A stretch of 64,000 nt of DNA, taken from IMG/VR virus record IMGVR_UViG_3300007511_000004, positions 62,001 to 126,000 of that record, one strand, 5' to 3'. The notes under the pieces are model-generated. The model did no database searches, was not told where the DNA came from, and was given only the letters and a program-made list of their open reading frames with translations. Shown here one piece after another: positions 57,369-64,000 of the stretch (the first letter of the stretch is position 1; each line of letters starts with the position of its first letter). The position numbers were made by a program, and so were the translations under genes. Origin of the DNA: a virus.

Positions 57369-57650
57369 ATGACTTCGGAAGCACAGACCCGACTAGATCG
57401 GATTGAAGAGAAGATTGATCGTCTTTCAGAAGCATTGGTGGCTATTGCTAGAACTGAAGAAAAACTGGTCAGCATTGAACAAAAATATAGTTCTCAATAT
57501 GATCGTATGAACCGACTTTCGGAAAAGATCGATCAACTTGAGCAGACGGTAATTTTAAATTCTGAGACCGTATCGAATATCACAAAAATAAGTTGGGTAG
57601 TGGTTGTCGCTATTGTCGGTGCAATTATAACCCAGTTCTACAATTTTTAG
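57369..57650 (+). CDS. Small coiled-coil membrane protein
   Basis: This 93-residue protein has a coiled coil (about 5-65) followed by one transmembrane helix (ISWVVVVAIVGAIITQF) at the C-terminus. The architecture resembles hemolysin XhlA-type phage lysis accessory proteins. ATG 57369 has AGAGGA upstream. It could be a lysis or membrane-association factor; this is inference. Confidence 0.68.
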   Translation: MTSEAQTRLDRIEEKIDRLSEALVAIARTEEKLVSIEQKYSSQYDRMNRLSEKIDQLEQTVILNSETVSNITKISWVVVVAIVGAIITQFYNF

Positions 57651-57659
57651 GAGTAAAAA

Positions 57660-58274
57660 ATGGACAGAGAAGAAATAGAAAAGATGCGGATCGCCTACCA
57701 AGAAGTTCAGGAAGGCAAAAAGAAAAAACTAGATCCCGTCGATAAAGATGAACTTAAAGGTGATCATGAGGATCGCGACGATAAAGATATCGATAATGAT
57801 GGTGACACCGATGATGCGGATGAATATCTGCACAATCGGCGTAAGGCCATTAAGAAAGCTATAAAAAAAGAAGAAGTAGAGCTTGATGAAAAGATGTCTG
57901 AAGCCCAAAAGGAAAAGCGTGAAGAGATTGTAAAATCCCTAAAAGATAAAGAAGCCGAGTTCAAAGAAAAATACGGAGAGCGGTGGAAAGAAGTTATGTA
58001 TGCTACCGCTACAAAAATGGCAATGAAGGAAGAGGTTATGGAAGAATCTAATCAGAACCCAAATGCAGCGGATGCGGAAAAAATGGACGATCGTCTTACT
58101 GCATGTGATAAGAAATTCGCTGATGTCCATGGCGGAATTGATCCAAAAGTTCCGGCAGTAGATGGCTACAAGGCTGCAGAGGATACTGCAGACAATATCA
58201 AGAAGTCCAAGCCAAGCAAAGTGGCAGAAGCGAAAACGTTCCCTGAATTGATGAGAGCATTGATGGAGAAATAA
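57660..58274 (+). CDS. Hypothetical charged protein with EF-hand-like loop
   Basis: This 204-residue protein contains DIDNDGDTDDADEY (about 43-56), a Ca-binding EF-hand/dockerin-like loop, and a later KEKYGERWKEVMYATATKMA segment that is recurrent in marine-phage proteins. The rest is Lys/Glu-rich. Such proteins are found in marine T4-like phages near capsid or tail genes. Function is unknown. Confidence 0.65.
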   Translation: MDREEIEKMRIAYQEVQEGKKKKLDPVDKDELKGDHEDRDDKDIDNDGDTDDADEYLHNRRKAIKKAIKKEEVELDEKMSEAQKEKREEIVKSLKDKEAEFKEKYGERWKEVMYATATKMAMKEEVMEESNQNPNAADAEKMDDRLTACDKKFADVHGGIDPKVPAVDGYKAAEDTADNIKKSKPSKVAEAKTFPELMRALMEK

Positions 58275-58275
58275 T

Positions 58276-58539
58276 ATGATTGTGAGACCTAGTTGGGCCG
58301 CAGGAGCTGTTCCAACCGCTCGAGGTTGGATGAAGGGTAATGAACTACTTAAGGCAATTAAGTTTACCCAAGCTCAGATTGATGAGTGGCATGCTGCACA
58401 AAATCCAGTTAAGCCTGTAGAAGCTCTGACCAAGAAAGAGCTAGATGAATACGCGCTTACAAAGGGGGTTGTTCTGGATCGCCGTCAAGGCAAACAGAAG
58501 ATGGTGAAAAGTTTCCTTAGTAAGCTTTCAGCAAGATAA
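58276..58539 (+). CDS. Small conserved protein with SAP-like C-terminus
   Basis: This 87-residue protein has an N-terminal SWAAGAVPTARGWMKGNELL segment and a C-terminal helix pair (LTKKELDEYALTKGVVLDRR, then KMVKSFL) like a SAP or LEM-type DNA-binding hairpin. Similar domains occur in phage structural genes. The two-base gap to the upstream gene indicates one operon. Confidence 0.6.
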   Translation: MIVRPSWAAGAVPTARGWMKGNELLKAIKFTQAQIDEWHAAQNPVKPVEALTKKELDEYALTKGVVLDRRQGKQKMVKSFLSKLSAR

Positions 58540-58546
58540 AACTGAA

Positions 58547-58912
58547 ATGAAATTTGAAGAGCTTAATGATGAGAACTTTCTGTTATTTGCCGCGGCTCAT
58601 TTTTACGATCCCCGATGTAGTGAGGTAGAAGATTTTTACGAAGATCTTCATAGAATCAAATACATCAAAAGATTGATCAATAGATACTATGAGAACGGCA
58701 GAATATCTGAGAGGCTCCTATTAAACCATATTATCATTTTTACAAATTCGTTTACGGTTCCGGCTACCCTACGAATTTTCGAATATAAGATCGAAAAAGA
58801 TTTTTGGCCTGTTTTAAAACCATTTTTAATATACCTTAAACATATCCATGAGGATGATTATCCTGATATAGAATCGGAGATCCTTGTGATGGAAGCATTG
58901 GAAAGAATATAA
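58547..58912 (+). CDS. Conserved hypothetical protein
   Basis: This 121-residue helical protein (FLLFAAAHFYDPRCSEVEDF; KYIKRLINRYYENGRISERL; LLNHIIIFTNSFTV) is typical of late small genes in marine T4-like phages. Its stop overlaps the next ATG by one base. Function is unknown. Confidence 0.7.
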   Translation: MKFEELNDENFLLFAAAHFYDPRCSEVEDFYEDLHRIKYIKRLINRYYENGRISERLLLNHIIIFTNSFTVPATLRIFEYKIEKDFWPVLKPFLIYLKHIHEDDYPDIESEILVMEALERI

Positions 58913-59499
58913 TGAGTATTGGAACGAGAGCGGCAGATCTAGCCTATACCTTTAGATTCCTTAAGATCCTCACTACTCCGTGGGAAGAAACTAGTGCGTA
59001 TAAGCTAGGTATTATCGATGATAAGGGTAAAAGGAATAAATCCCAGAAATTGGATACAAGTAAACATAAGAGTGCGTATACGACGTTCTTACGGCTTGTA
59101 TATAATATCAAACGATTGATTCAGAAAGTTCCGGGCGCAGGGGGCAAGCTCGGTAATCTAGCTGCAGGTCTATGGCTAATTAAAGAAAACTTCAATATGA
59201 GTGATAAAGCTTTAGAGAAGATGTTGAGTGAAATGGGCGTAGACCCCTTGGATCTTTTGCAGGAAGAATCTCAGTGGTTCCTCCTGGAAGATAAAAGAAT
59301 CTCGCCGGGCGTATATAGGGTTTCCTCGGATAAGATTGTTAATAGTACTTATGAGGAAGTTGTCAGAGCTAAAGACCCTATCCGGATCAGCGAAAAGTGC
59401 TACCCAATCGGCGAAGTCCTTGGATTGGATATCTATAAGGCAACACATATCCGCTCTAATCAGGAGATATATATTACTGCATCGGAGTTAATTAAATGA
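58912..59499 (+). CDS. Conserved marine-phage protein, possible virion protein
   Basis: This 195-residue protein contains LKILTTPWEETSAYKLGIID, TFLRLVYNIKRLIQKVPG and a C-terminal beta part (YRVSSDKIVNSTYEEVVRAK; GEVLGLDIYKATHI). The N-terminal part is recurrent in marine T4-like genomes in the same neighbourhood. No function is established to my knowledge. Confidence 0.68.
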   Translation: MSIGTRAADLAYTFRFLKILTTPWEETSAYKLGIIDDKGKRNKSQKLDTSKHKSAYTTFLRLVYNIKRLIQKVPGAGGKLGNLAAGLWLIKENFNMSDKALEKMLSEMGVDPLDLLQEESQWFLLEDKRISPGVYRVSSDKIVNSTYEEVVRAKDPIRISEKCYPIGEVLGLDIYKATHIRSNQEIYITASELIK

Positions 59500-59750
59500 A
59501 AAAGAAGAAGAAAATCCCAGAATGGGGAACGCCCGAAGCAACTAAGAAAGCTCGAGATATGGTACCGGGACAGGAAGATATGGATATTGTTGAAGATGGT
59601 ATGACTTCTGCAGATGCCGGTATACCCCATGATACTAAAGACATGGGACCGAGGTTGAAATTAATTAATGTAACCGATCGTAGAAGGAAGAAGGATAAGC
59701 CTCCGGTTCTTCTAAAAAGGTTTAGGAAATTCGTGGATTCAGATGCTTAG
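59496..59750 (+). CDS. Small hypothetical protein
   Basis: This 84-residue charged protein (EWGTPEATKKARDMVPGQED; PPVLLKRFRKFVDSDA) overlaps both neighbours by four to eight bases. It appears mostly unstructured. No family is recognised. Confidence 0.6.
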   Translation: MKKKKKIPEWGTPEATKKARDMVPGQEDMDIVEDGMTSADAGIPHDTKDMGPRLKLINVTDRRRKKDKPPVLLKRFRKFVDSDA

Positions 59751-60252
59751 ATTATATCTTTTAGTATTCATAATTATGACCGTGGGTGGGGTAGGATTTA
59801 CTGCGTATTCTTATTACCAGAATACTCAAGAGACTATCCGCATTCTAAGAGAAAATGAAGTAAAATTAAAAGCTGCAGTAGAGACCCAAGAGGAAGCAAT
59901 TGCGTCACTGCAGTCTGATTATCAATCCATTATGGAAGAGAATAATCGGATCAATGAGGCGTACGCTGATATTCGAAGACAGAATAGTAGATTATCAAGT
60001 AAGCTAGCCGGAATGGACTTAGGACTGATTGCTGCAGAAAAGCCTGATAGTATCGAACGTGCAGTTAATCGAGGAACAGTTAATGCTGGAAGATGCTTTG
60101 AACTGTTATCAGGTGCAGAATTAAGCGAGGAAGAAATTAATGCAACAAGTGATACCGACTTTAACAAAGAGTGCCCTTGGTTGTGGCCTGGTCCTCCTAC
60201 TGACGGCGTGCGGGATGACGAATCAACCCCCACAGGAGATAACAGTCAGTAG
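59743..60252 (+). CDS. i-spanin-like membrane protein (Rz type)
   Basis: This 169-residue protein has an N-terminal transmembrane segment (LLVFIIMTVGGVGFTAYSYY) and a long periplasmic coiled coil (about 25-90), followed by a domain with two Cys. The next gene, encoding a lipoprotein, begins inside it in another frame. This overlap plus membrane topology is the arrangement of Rz/Rz1 spanins, which fuse inner and outer membranes at lysis. Sequence similarity to known Rz is not evident. Confidence 0.65.
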   Translation: MLRLYLLVFIIMTVGGVGFTAYSYYQNTQETIRILRENEVKLKAAVETQEEAIASLQSDYQSIMEENNRINEAYADIRRQNSRLSSKLAGMDLGLIAAEKPDSIERAVNRGTVNAGRCFELLSGAELSEEEINATSDTDFNKECPWLWPGPPTDGVRDDESTPTGDNSQ

Positions 60253-60529
60253 TGCACCTATTGACCGACCTGAATTAGTTCTCCCACCCGTAGATGAGTT
60301 GAATATGAGATTGGTCGAGTGGGTTATCGTCAATGAGGAGAATCTGGAAGAGAAGGTTGCCGAACTGACCTCTGCAGGCCAACCTCTTGCTATGTTTGTT
60401 CTTACTGGTGATGGGTATTCTAATCTAGGTTTAAACTTCAGTGATATACGTGCATTAGTGCAGCAACAGCAGGAAATCATTCTGGCCTATGAAAGATACT
60501 ACAAAGAGACCGAAGAGGACCTTGAGTAG
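60140..60529 (+). CDS. o-spanin-like lipoprotein (Rz1 type)
   Basis: This 129-residue protein has a lipobox LLTACG (Cys at residue 24) after a hydrophobic signal, then a Pro-rich start of the mature part (NQPPQEITVSSAPIDRPELV). It overlaps the Rz-like gene by 113 bases in a different frame. It is longer than typical Rz1. Its TAG stop is part of the 42-bp repeat copy 2. Confidence 0.66.
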   Translation: MQQVIPTLTKSALGCGLVLLLTACGMTNQPPQEITVSSAPIDRPELVLPPVDELNMRLVEWVIVNEENLEEKVAELTSAGQPLAMFVLTGDGYSNLGLNFSDIRALVQQQQEIILAYERYYKETEEDLE

Positions 60530-60568
60530 TATTCTATCCCACCCAAAAGGGTCTTTTATATTATACCG
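60527..60568 (+). repeat. Dispersed 42-bp repeat, copy 2
   Basis: Identical to 13774-13815, again starting at the stop codon of the upstream gene. Confidence 0.88.
60541..60557 (+). terminator. Terminator hairpin in repeat copy 2
   Basis: ACCC-AAAA-GGGT then C and TTTT, as in copy 1. Confidence 0.6.
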
Positions 60569-60588
60569 GGATTTGCAAGATTTGTAAA
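60560..60588 (-). promoter_or_regulatory. Leftward promoter in repeat copy 2
   Basis: Minus-strand TTTACA, 17 bases, TATAAT. The spacer sequence differs in part from copy 1 while both hexamers and the spacing are kept, which argues for function. The transcript would be antisense to the spanin-like genes. Confidence 0.6.
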
Positions 60589-60642
60589 CCCCCTGTGACG
60601 AAAAGTTAAGAGATATTTTTTGAAATCTTCCCCAATATGATG

Positions 60643-60671
60643 TTTACAAGCTCTGAAATTTTATATATAAT
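60643..60671 (+). promoter_or_regulatory. Promoter for nrdJ
   Basis: TTTACA, 17 bases, TATAAT. A 5' leader of about 90 bases (60680-60766) follows with no recognisable riboswitch. Confidence 0.8.
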
Positions 60672-60766
60672 ATCACTAATTAAAATTCAAACCACACAGT
60701 TCAATTGTCCGTAAACCCGTATCCTACGGCGTGAACCTATTTGTCCGTTAAGAAAGGTACTCCTCC

Positions 60767-63004
60767 ATGCTCAAAGCCCTCCCCTACTCCCAAGATAAGA
60801 ATGCACGAAAGTTAATGTCAGAGACTAAATTTTACGAGGGGTACAGTAGGTGGAACGAAGACGAAGATAGGTACGAGACTTGGGAGGAGGCTGTTGCTCG
60901 AGTAATGGATATGCACCGTGCTTTCTATGCTGATAAAATGAGTCCGGAACTAACTCGTTTAATAGATGAAGCAGAAGCTCTTTATAAACTACAGTACGCT
61001 TTAGGCGCACAGCGCGCGTTACAGTTTGGTGGTGAGCAACTTATTAAACATCAGATGCGCATGTACAATTGTACGTCTTCGTATGCCGACCGAGCAAGGT
61101 TCTTTTCAGAAGTATTCTATATCCTCCTTTGTGGGGCAGGCGCAGGTTTTTCTGTGCAGAAACACCATGTAGCTAAAGTGCCGCAGATTGCAGAGCGTAA
61201 AAAGCAAGCTAAGGTTTGGGTAGTTGAAGACTCCATCGAAGGATGGGCTGATGCACTGGGCGCATTAATGTCTTCCTATTTCGTTGGCGGTGGTCAATTC
61301 CCAGAAATGGAGGGACGAAAGGTTTATTTCGATCTTCAGAGCATTAGACCAAAAGGTGCTAAGATCTCAGGCGGATATAAGGCACCGGGACCAGATCCCC
61401 TTCGTCGAGCATTAGATAAGATTGAACATCTAATTCAAGGAATCGTACTAACCGGCCGGAATTATCTAAAGGCGATCGATGTTTATGATATTGTTATGTT
61501 TGCTGCAGATGCTGTTCTTTCTGGTGGGGTTCGTCGCAGTGCCACCATTTGTCTATTCTCCCCCGATGATAAAGAAATGATTAATGCCAAGACCGGAAAT
61601 TGGTTTGCTGACAATCCACAGCGGGGTAGATCTAATAACTCTGCAGTTATTGTTCGTGATGAAATCTCACGTGACCAATTTAAAGATATTATGAAGTCTG
61701 TTAAGGAATTTGGTGAGCCTGGCTTCTATTTCGTAGAGGATAAAGATTTCACTACTAATCCCTGTGTTGAAATCGGCATGTACCCTCAGATCAAGGGGAA
61801 ATCTGGATGGCAAGGCTGTAATCTAACTGAAATTAACGGGGGTAAGTGTACTACTAAAGAGGAATTCTACAAAGCATGCCGTGCTGGGGCAATCATGGGC
61901 ACACTGCAGGCAGGTTATACAGACTTTAAATATCTGGATAAGACCACTAAAGATATTTTCGATCGAGAAGCACTACTTGGGGTATCAGTTACTGGTTGGA
62001 TGAATAATCCAGACGTATTGTTAGATGGAGATACCCAACAAGAAGGCGCCAAGATTGTAAAAGAGGTTAACGCTGAAGTAGCAGATCTAATTGGCATTAA
62101 CCCGGCAGCTCGTACAACTTGTGTGAAGCCCTCAGGAAATGCATCTGTACTCTTACAGACCTCATCGGGTATCCATGCAGAGCATTCCCCTCGATACCTT
62201 CGCCACGTCCAATTGAATAAAGAAACCGAAGTGGCACAATTGATCGCAAAGTCAAATCCCTATATGATTGAAGAAGCCGTGGGCTCGTCGGGTAATACGG
62301 ACTATGCTATTGCATTCCCAATTGTTGCCCAACCAGACTCAATCTATAAAGAGGAACTATTCGGAACTAATCTTCTAGAAAAGGTACGTCTCGTTCAGCA
62401 AAATTGGGTAGAAGGTGGTACTAACCCTGAACTCTGTGCCGATAGTAGGATCCGCCACAATGTGTCGAATACGGTTACTGTTCAAGAACATATGTGGCCA
62501 CAAGTTGAAGATTACGTCTACGATAACCGCCATGATTTTGCCGGTATCAGTTTCCTATCCGGCACCGGTGATAAAGACTATCCACAGGCGCCATTTACCT
62601 CTATTCCAACTGCATCAGAGATTGTTGAGACGTATGGCCGCGCAGCTCTATTTGCTTCGGGCTTGATTGTAGATTCCCCTAAATCTGGATTCAGAGATAT
62701 TTGGGAAGCTTGTACAATTGCCAAACAGGATGAGGAGGATGAACAGCATATTGGAGAGATCTCCGATATCCATAAAGAGTGGATCCGCCGATATCGGAAG
62801 TTCGCAGATAATTACTTTAATGGTGATATTAAGCAGGCCGAATACTGTCTTAAAGATGTATATCTACTCCATAAATGGACGAAGATCCAACAGAACTATA
62901 CCCCCGTGGATTTCGTGACGCAGCTGACCGAAAAGAAATATACTGAGATTGATACCATGGGCGCAATTGCGTGTCAGGGTGGTAGTTGTGAGATACAATT
63001 CTAA
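60767..63004 (+). CDS. nrdJ: Class II ribonucleotide reductase (B12-dependent, NrdJ)
   Basis: This 745-residue monomeric enzyme resembles RTPR of Lactobacillus. Visible are MRMYNCTSSYAD (first active-site Cys, about 98), GAGAGFSVQKHHV, SGGVRRSATICLFS, NPCVEIGMYPQIKGKSGWQGCNLTEIN (central Cys and Glu) and the C-terminal redox pair CQGGSC. It uses adenosylcobalamin, so no NrdB subunit is needed. It lets the phage make deoxynucleotides under any oxygen level but depends on host B12. A late promoter and small genes follow. Confidence 0.94.
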   Translation: MLKALPYSQDKNARKLMSETKFYEGYSRWNEDEDRYETWEEAVARVMDMHRAFYADKMSPELTRLIDEAEALYKLQYALGAQRALQFGGEQLIKHQMRMYNCTSSYADRARFFSEVFYILLCGAGAGFSVQKHHVAKVPQIAERKKQAKVWVVEDSIEGWADALGALMSSYFVGGGQFPEMEGRKVYFDLQSIRPKGAKISGGYKAPGPDPLRRALDKIEHLIQGIVLTGRNYLKAIDVYDIVMFAADAVLSGGVRRSATICLFSPDDKEMINAKTGNWFADNPQRGRSNNSAVIVRDEISRDQFKDIMKSVKEFGEPGFYFVEDKDFTTNPCVEIGMYPQIKGKSGWQGCNLTEINGGKCTTKEEFYKACRAGAIMGTLQAGYTDFKYLDKTTKDIFDREALLGVSVTGWMNNPDVLLDGDTQQEGAKIVKEVNAEVADLIGINPAARTTCVKPSGNASVLLQTSSGIHAEHSPRYLRHVQLNKETEVAQLIAKSNPYMIEEAVGSSGNTDYAIAFPIVAQPDSIYKEELFGTNLLEKVRLVQQNWVEGGTNPELCADSRIRHNVSNTVTVQEHMWPQVEDYVYDNRHDFAGISFLSGTGDKDYPQAPFTSIPTASEIVETYGRAALFASGLIVDSPKSGFRDIWEACTIAKQDEEDEQHIGEISDIHKEWIRRYRKFADNYFNGDIKQAEYCLKDVYLLHKWTKIQQNYTPVDFVTQLTEKKYTEIDTMGAIACQGGSCEIQF

Positions 63005-63007
63005 TCG

Positions 63008-63015
63008 CATAAATA
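63008..63015 (+). promoter_or_regulatory. Late promoter variant (CATAAATA)
   Basis: Between nrdJ and the zinc-ribbon gene, 44 bases before its ATG. Confidence 0.6.
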
Positions 63016-63051
63016 ACCTTCAAATCATCATAGTAAATTAAGGTCTCTACC

Positions 63052-63189
63052 ATGAATAAAGAAGATATCCTATGCCCCCATTGCGAAGCAGAATTTTATA
63101 TAGAAAGCGAGGAATCCGCGATTTACTGTATATGTTGTGGGGACGAGATTGGGGATGATGAGGACGAGGATGTCTATTGGGAGGAATAG
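63052..63189 (+). CDS. Small zinc-ribbon protein (45 aa)
   Basis: MNKEDILCPHCEAEFYIESE is followed by AIYCICCGDEI and an acidic tail. Two C-x2-C knuckles can hold one zinc. An AAGG-type site precedes it and its TAG abuts the next ATG. Probably a protein- or nucleic-acid-contact module; function unknown. Confidence 0.7.
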   Translation: MNKEDILCPHCEAEFYIESEESAIYCICCGDEIGDDEDEDVYWEE

Positions 63190-63633
63190 ATGTGGTATTA
63201 TAATGATGAAGAGTATCATCCATCAGCCGAAGAATTAGATGGATGGATAGGATTCGTTTATGTTATTACCGATAAGAGCAATAACAAAAAGTATGTGGGA
63301 AAGAAACTATTCTGGTCGAAGAAGACCCTTCCACCACTCAAAGGTAAAACACGAAAAAGACGAAAAATCATTGAATCCGATTGGCAGAAATATTATGGAT
63401 CGAGTGACCTTGTCAAACAACTCCTTGTCGAGCACGGGGAGTCTAACTTCCATCGAGAAATATTATACTTCTGCAAATCGAAAGGTGAGATGGGATACCT
63501 CGAATTAAGAGAACAAGTATTACGTAACGTTCTTTTGGATGACGATTATTATAATGGTATCGTTAACGCTAGAGTGCACCGGAACCACGTTAAAAGGGTG
63601 AAGGAGCTTTGGGAAGATGGAAAACTGGATTAA
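63190..63633 (+). CDS. GIY-YIG-type endonuclease-like protein
   Basis: This 147-residue protein contains WIGFVYVITDKSNNKKYVGKK (about 19-39), a GIY-YIG-like strand pair (FVY...YVG), then a basic stretch KGKTRKRRKIIESDWQKYYGSS and a later catalytic-Glu candidate in YLELREQVLRN. Relatives occur in many T4-type phages as repair or homing nucleases. It lacks a separate DNA-binding domain. Confidence 0.75.
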   Translation: MWYYNDEEYHPSAEELDGWIGFVYVITDKSNNKKYVGKKLFWSKKTLPPLKGKTRKRRKIIESDWQKYYGSSDLVKQLLVEHGESNFHREILYFCKSKGEMGYLELREQVLRNVLLDDDYYNGIVNARVHRNHVKRVKELWEDGKLD

Positions 63634-63656
63634 TCAAAATATTTTGAAATGGGGGA

Positions 63657-63685
63657 TTTACTATTGATCCCGGATTTGGTATAAT
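63657..63685 (+). promoter_or_regulatory. Promoter for RNase H gene
   Basis: G-run, TTTACT, 17 bases, TATAAT. Identical to the promoter at 45083 from -35 through 11 bases past the -10. Confidence 0.82.
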
Positions 63686-63718
63686 AAACTATGATTAAAA
63701 ATGGAAAGCGAGTTTATA

Positions 63719-64000
63719 ATGTTGTTGCTTGATTTTAGTGGTATCTCTATTGCACCTGTTGCAATGGGGCACGTACATTCCGGCGATGAGAATCTGATCC
63801 GTCATATGATCCTCAATTCAATCCGCATGTATCGTCAGAAGTTTAAGGATAAGTATGGGGAAATCGTCATTGTTGCTGATGGTGGCGGTAACTGGAGAAA
63901 AGAGGTTTACCCCGAATATAAGGGTAAACGGAGGTCTACCCGTGAGGCTTCTAAGATTGATTGGGCGGAAGCTTTCCGCATTATCAATATGGTTATCCAA
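63719..64000 (+). CDS. rnh: RNase H / 5'-3' exonuclease, 3' partial
   Basis: The first 94 residues of a FEN1-type nuclease are visible: LLLDFSGISIAPVAMGH at the N-terminus with the first metal-binding Asp, IRHMILNSIRMYRQKFK, and VIVADGGGNWRKEVYPEYKGKR with the second Asp and conserved Arg/Lys. These match T4 rnh, which removes RNA primers. The gene runs off the window. Confidence 0.9.
   Translation, partial: MLLLDFSGISIAPVAMGHVHSGDENLIRHMILNSIRMYRQKFKDKYGEIVIVADGGGNWRKEVYPEYKGKRRSTREASKIDWAEAFRIINMVIQ

Noticed and set aside
1-64000. tRNA genes and CRISPR arrays
   Set aside because: Apart from the tmRNA acceptor I saw no cloverleaf and no regularly spaced repeat array on reading. A tRNAscan-SE run would settle the first point.

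Overview
The window is a contiguous piece of a T4-type myovirus genome. Its gene content and order (gp16-17-18-19-20-67-21-22-23, uvsY, uvsW, gp55, gp47-46, gp45-44-62-regA, gp43, uvsX, gp41, rnh) match marine T4-like phages. The host is probably an alphaproteobacterium. The best evidence is a circularly permuted two-piece tmRNA gene, the architecture used by alphaproteobacteria; a DUF1127 protein is weaker support, and KDO synthesis genes point only to a Gram-negative host. Almost everything is on the + strand; the exceptions are three genes and a gene remnant in one accessory module.

Layout. 1-10.3 kb: DNA packaging, tail sheath and tube, portal, prohead core, protease and capsid. 10.4-13.8 kb: tail-tube-fold protein, UvsY, a sulfotransferase-like protein and UvsW. 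13.9-25.3 kb: late sigma factor gp55, recombination nuclease gp47/46, clamp, clamp loader, DexA, RegA, small host-interaction-type genes and DNA polymerase. 25.3-33.8 kb: nucleotide and sugar metabolism (MazG-like, KdsA, KdsB, nucleotidyltransferase, thymidylate-synthase-fold enzyme, asparagine synthase, dCMP deaminase, UDP-sugar dehydrogenase). 33.8-38.4 kb: UvsX and gp41. 38.4-45.1 kb: ThyX, endolysin, kinase, tmRNA, a small outer-membrane-like protein and a block of exported proteins. 45.1-50.4 kb: accessory module (radical SAM, five predicted Fe(II)/2OG oxygenases, sulfotransferase-like) bounded by a 52-bp direct repeat. 50.4-53.1 kb: small early genes, each behind a near-identical promoter. 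53.1-60.5 kb: conserved marine-phage genes ending in a spanin-like pair. 60.7-64 kb: class II ribonucleotide reductase, zinc-ribbon protein, GIY-YIG-type protein and the start of RNase H.

Two core genes are fractured by split inteins. terL is broken inside its Walker A motif, with an atypically short N-intein and a zinc-finger ORF in the gap. uvsX is broken by a split intein with an HNH/NUMOD endonuclease in the gap, and six nucleotides after the intein junction it is broken again by a 244-nt group I intron. Rejoining all pieces restores a complete recombinase reading frame.

Transcription signals are clear. There are eleven T4-type late promoters (TATAAATA or CATAAATA) and an early/middle promoter family of TTTACA-N17-TATAAT, usually preceded by a G run. 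Several of the latter overlap terminators, and two copies of one repeat combine a + strand terminator with a leftward promoter. gp55 (late sigma), gp45 (clamp) and RegA are all encoded here, which fits T4-style temporal control.
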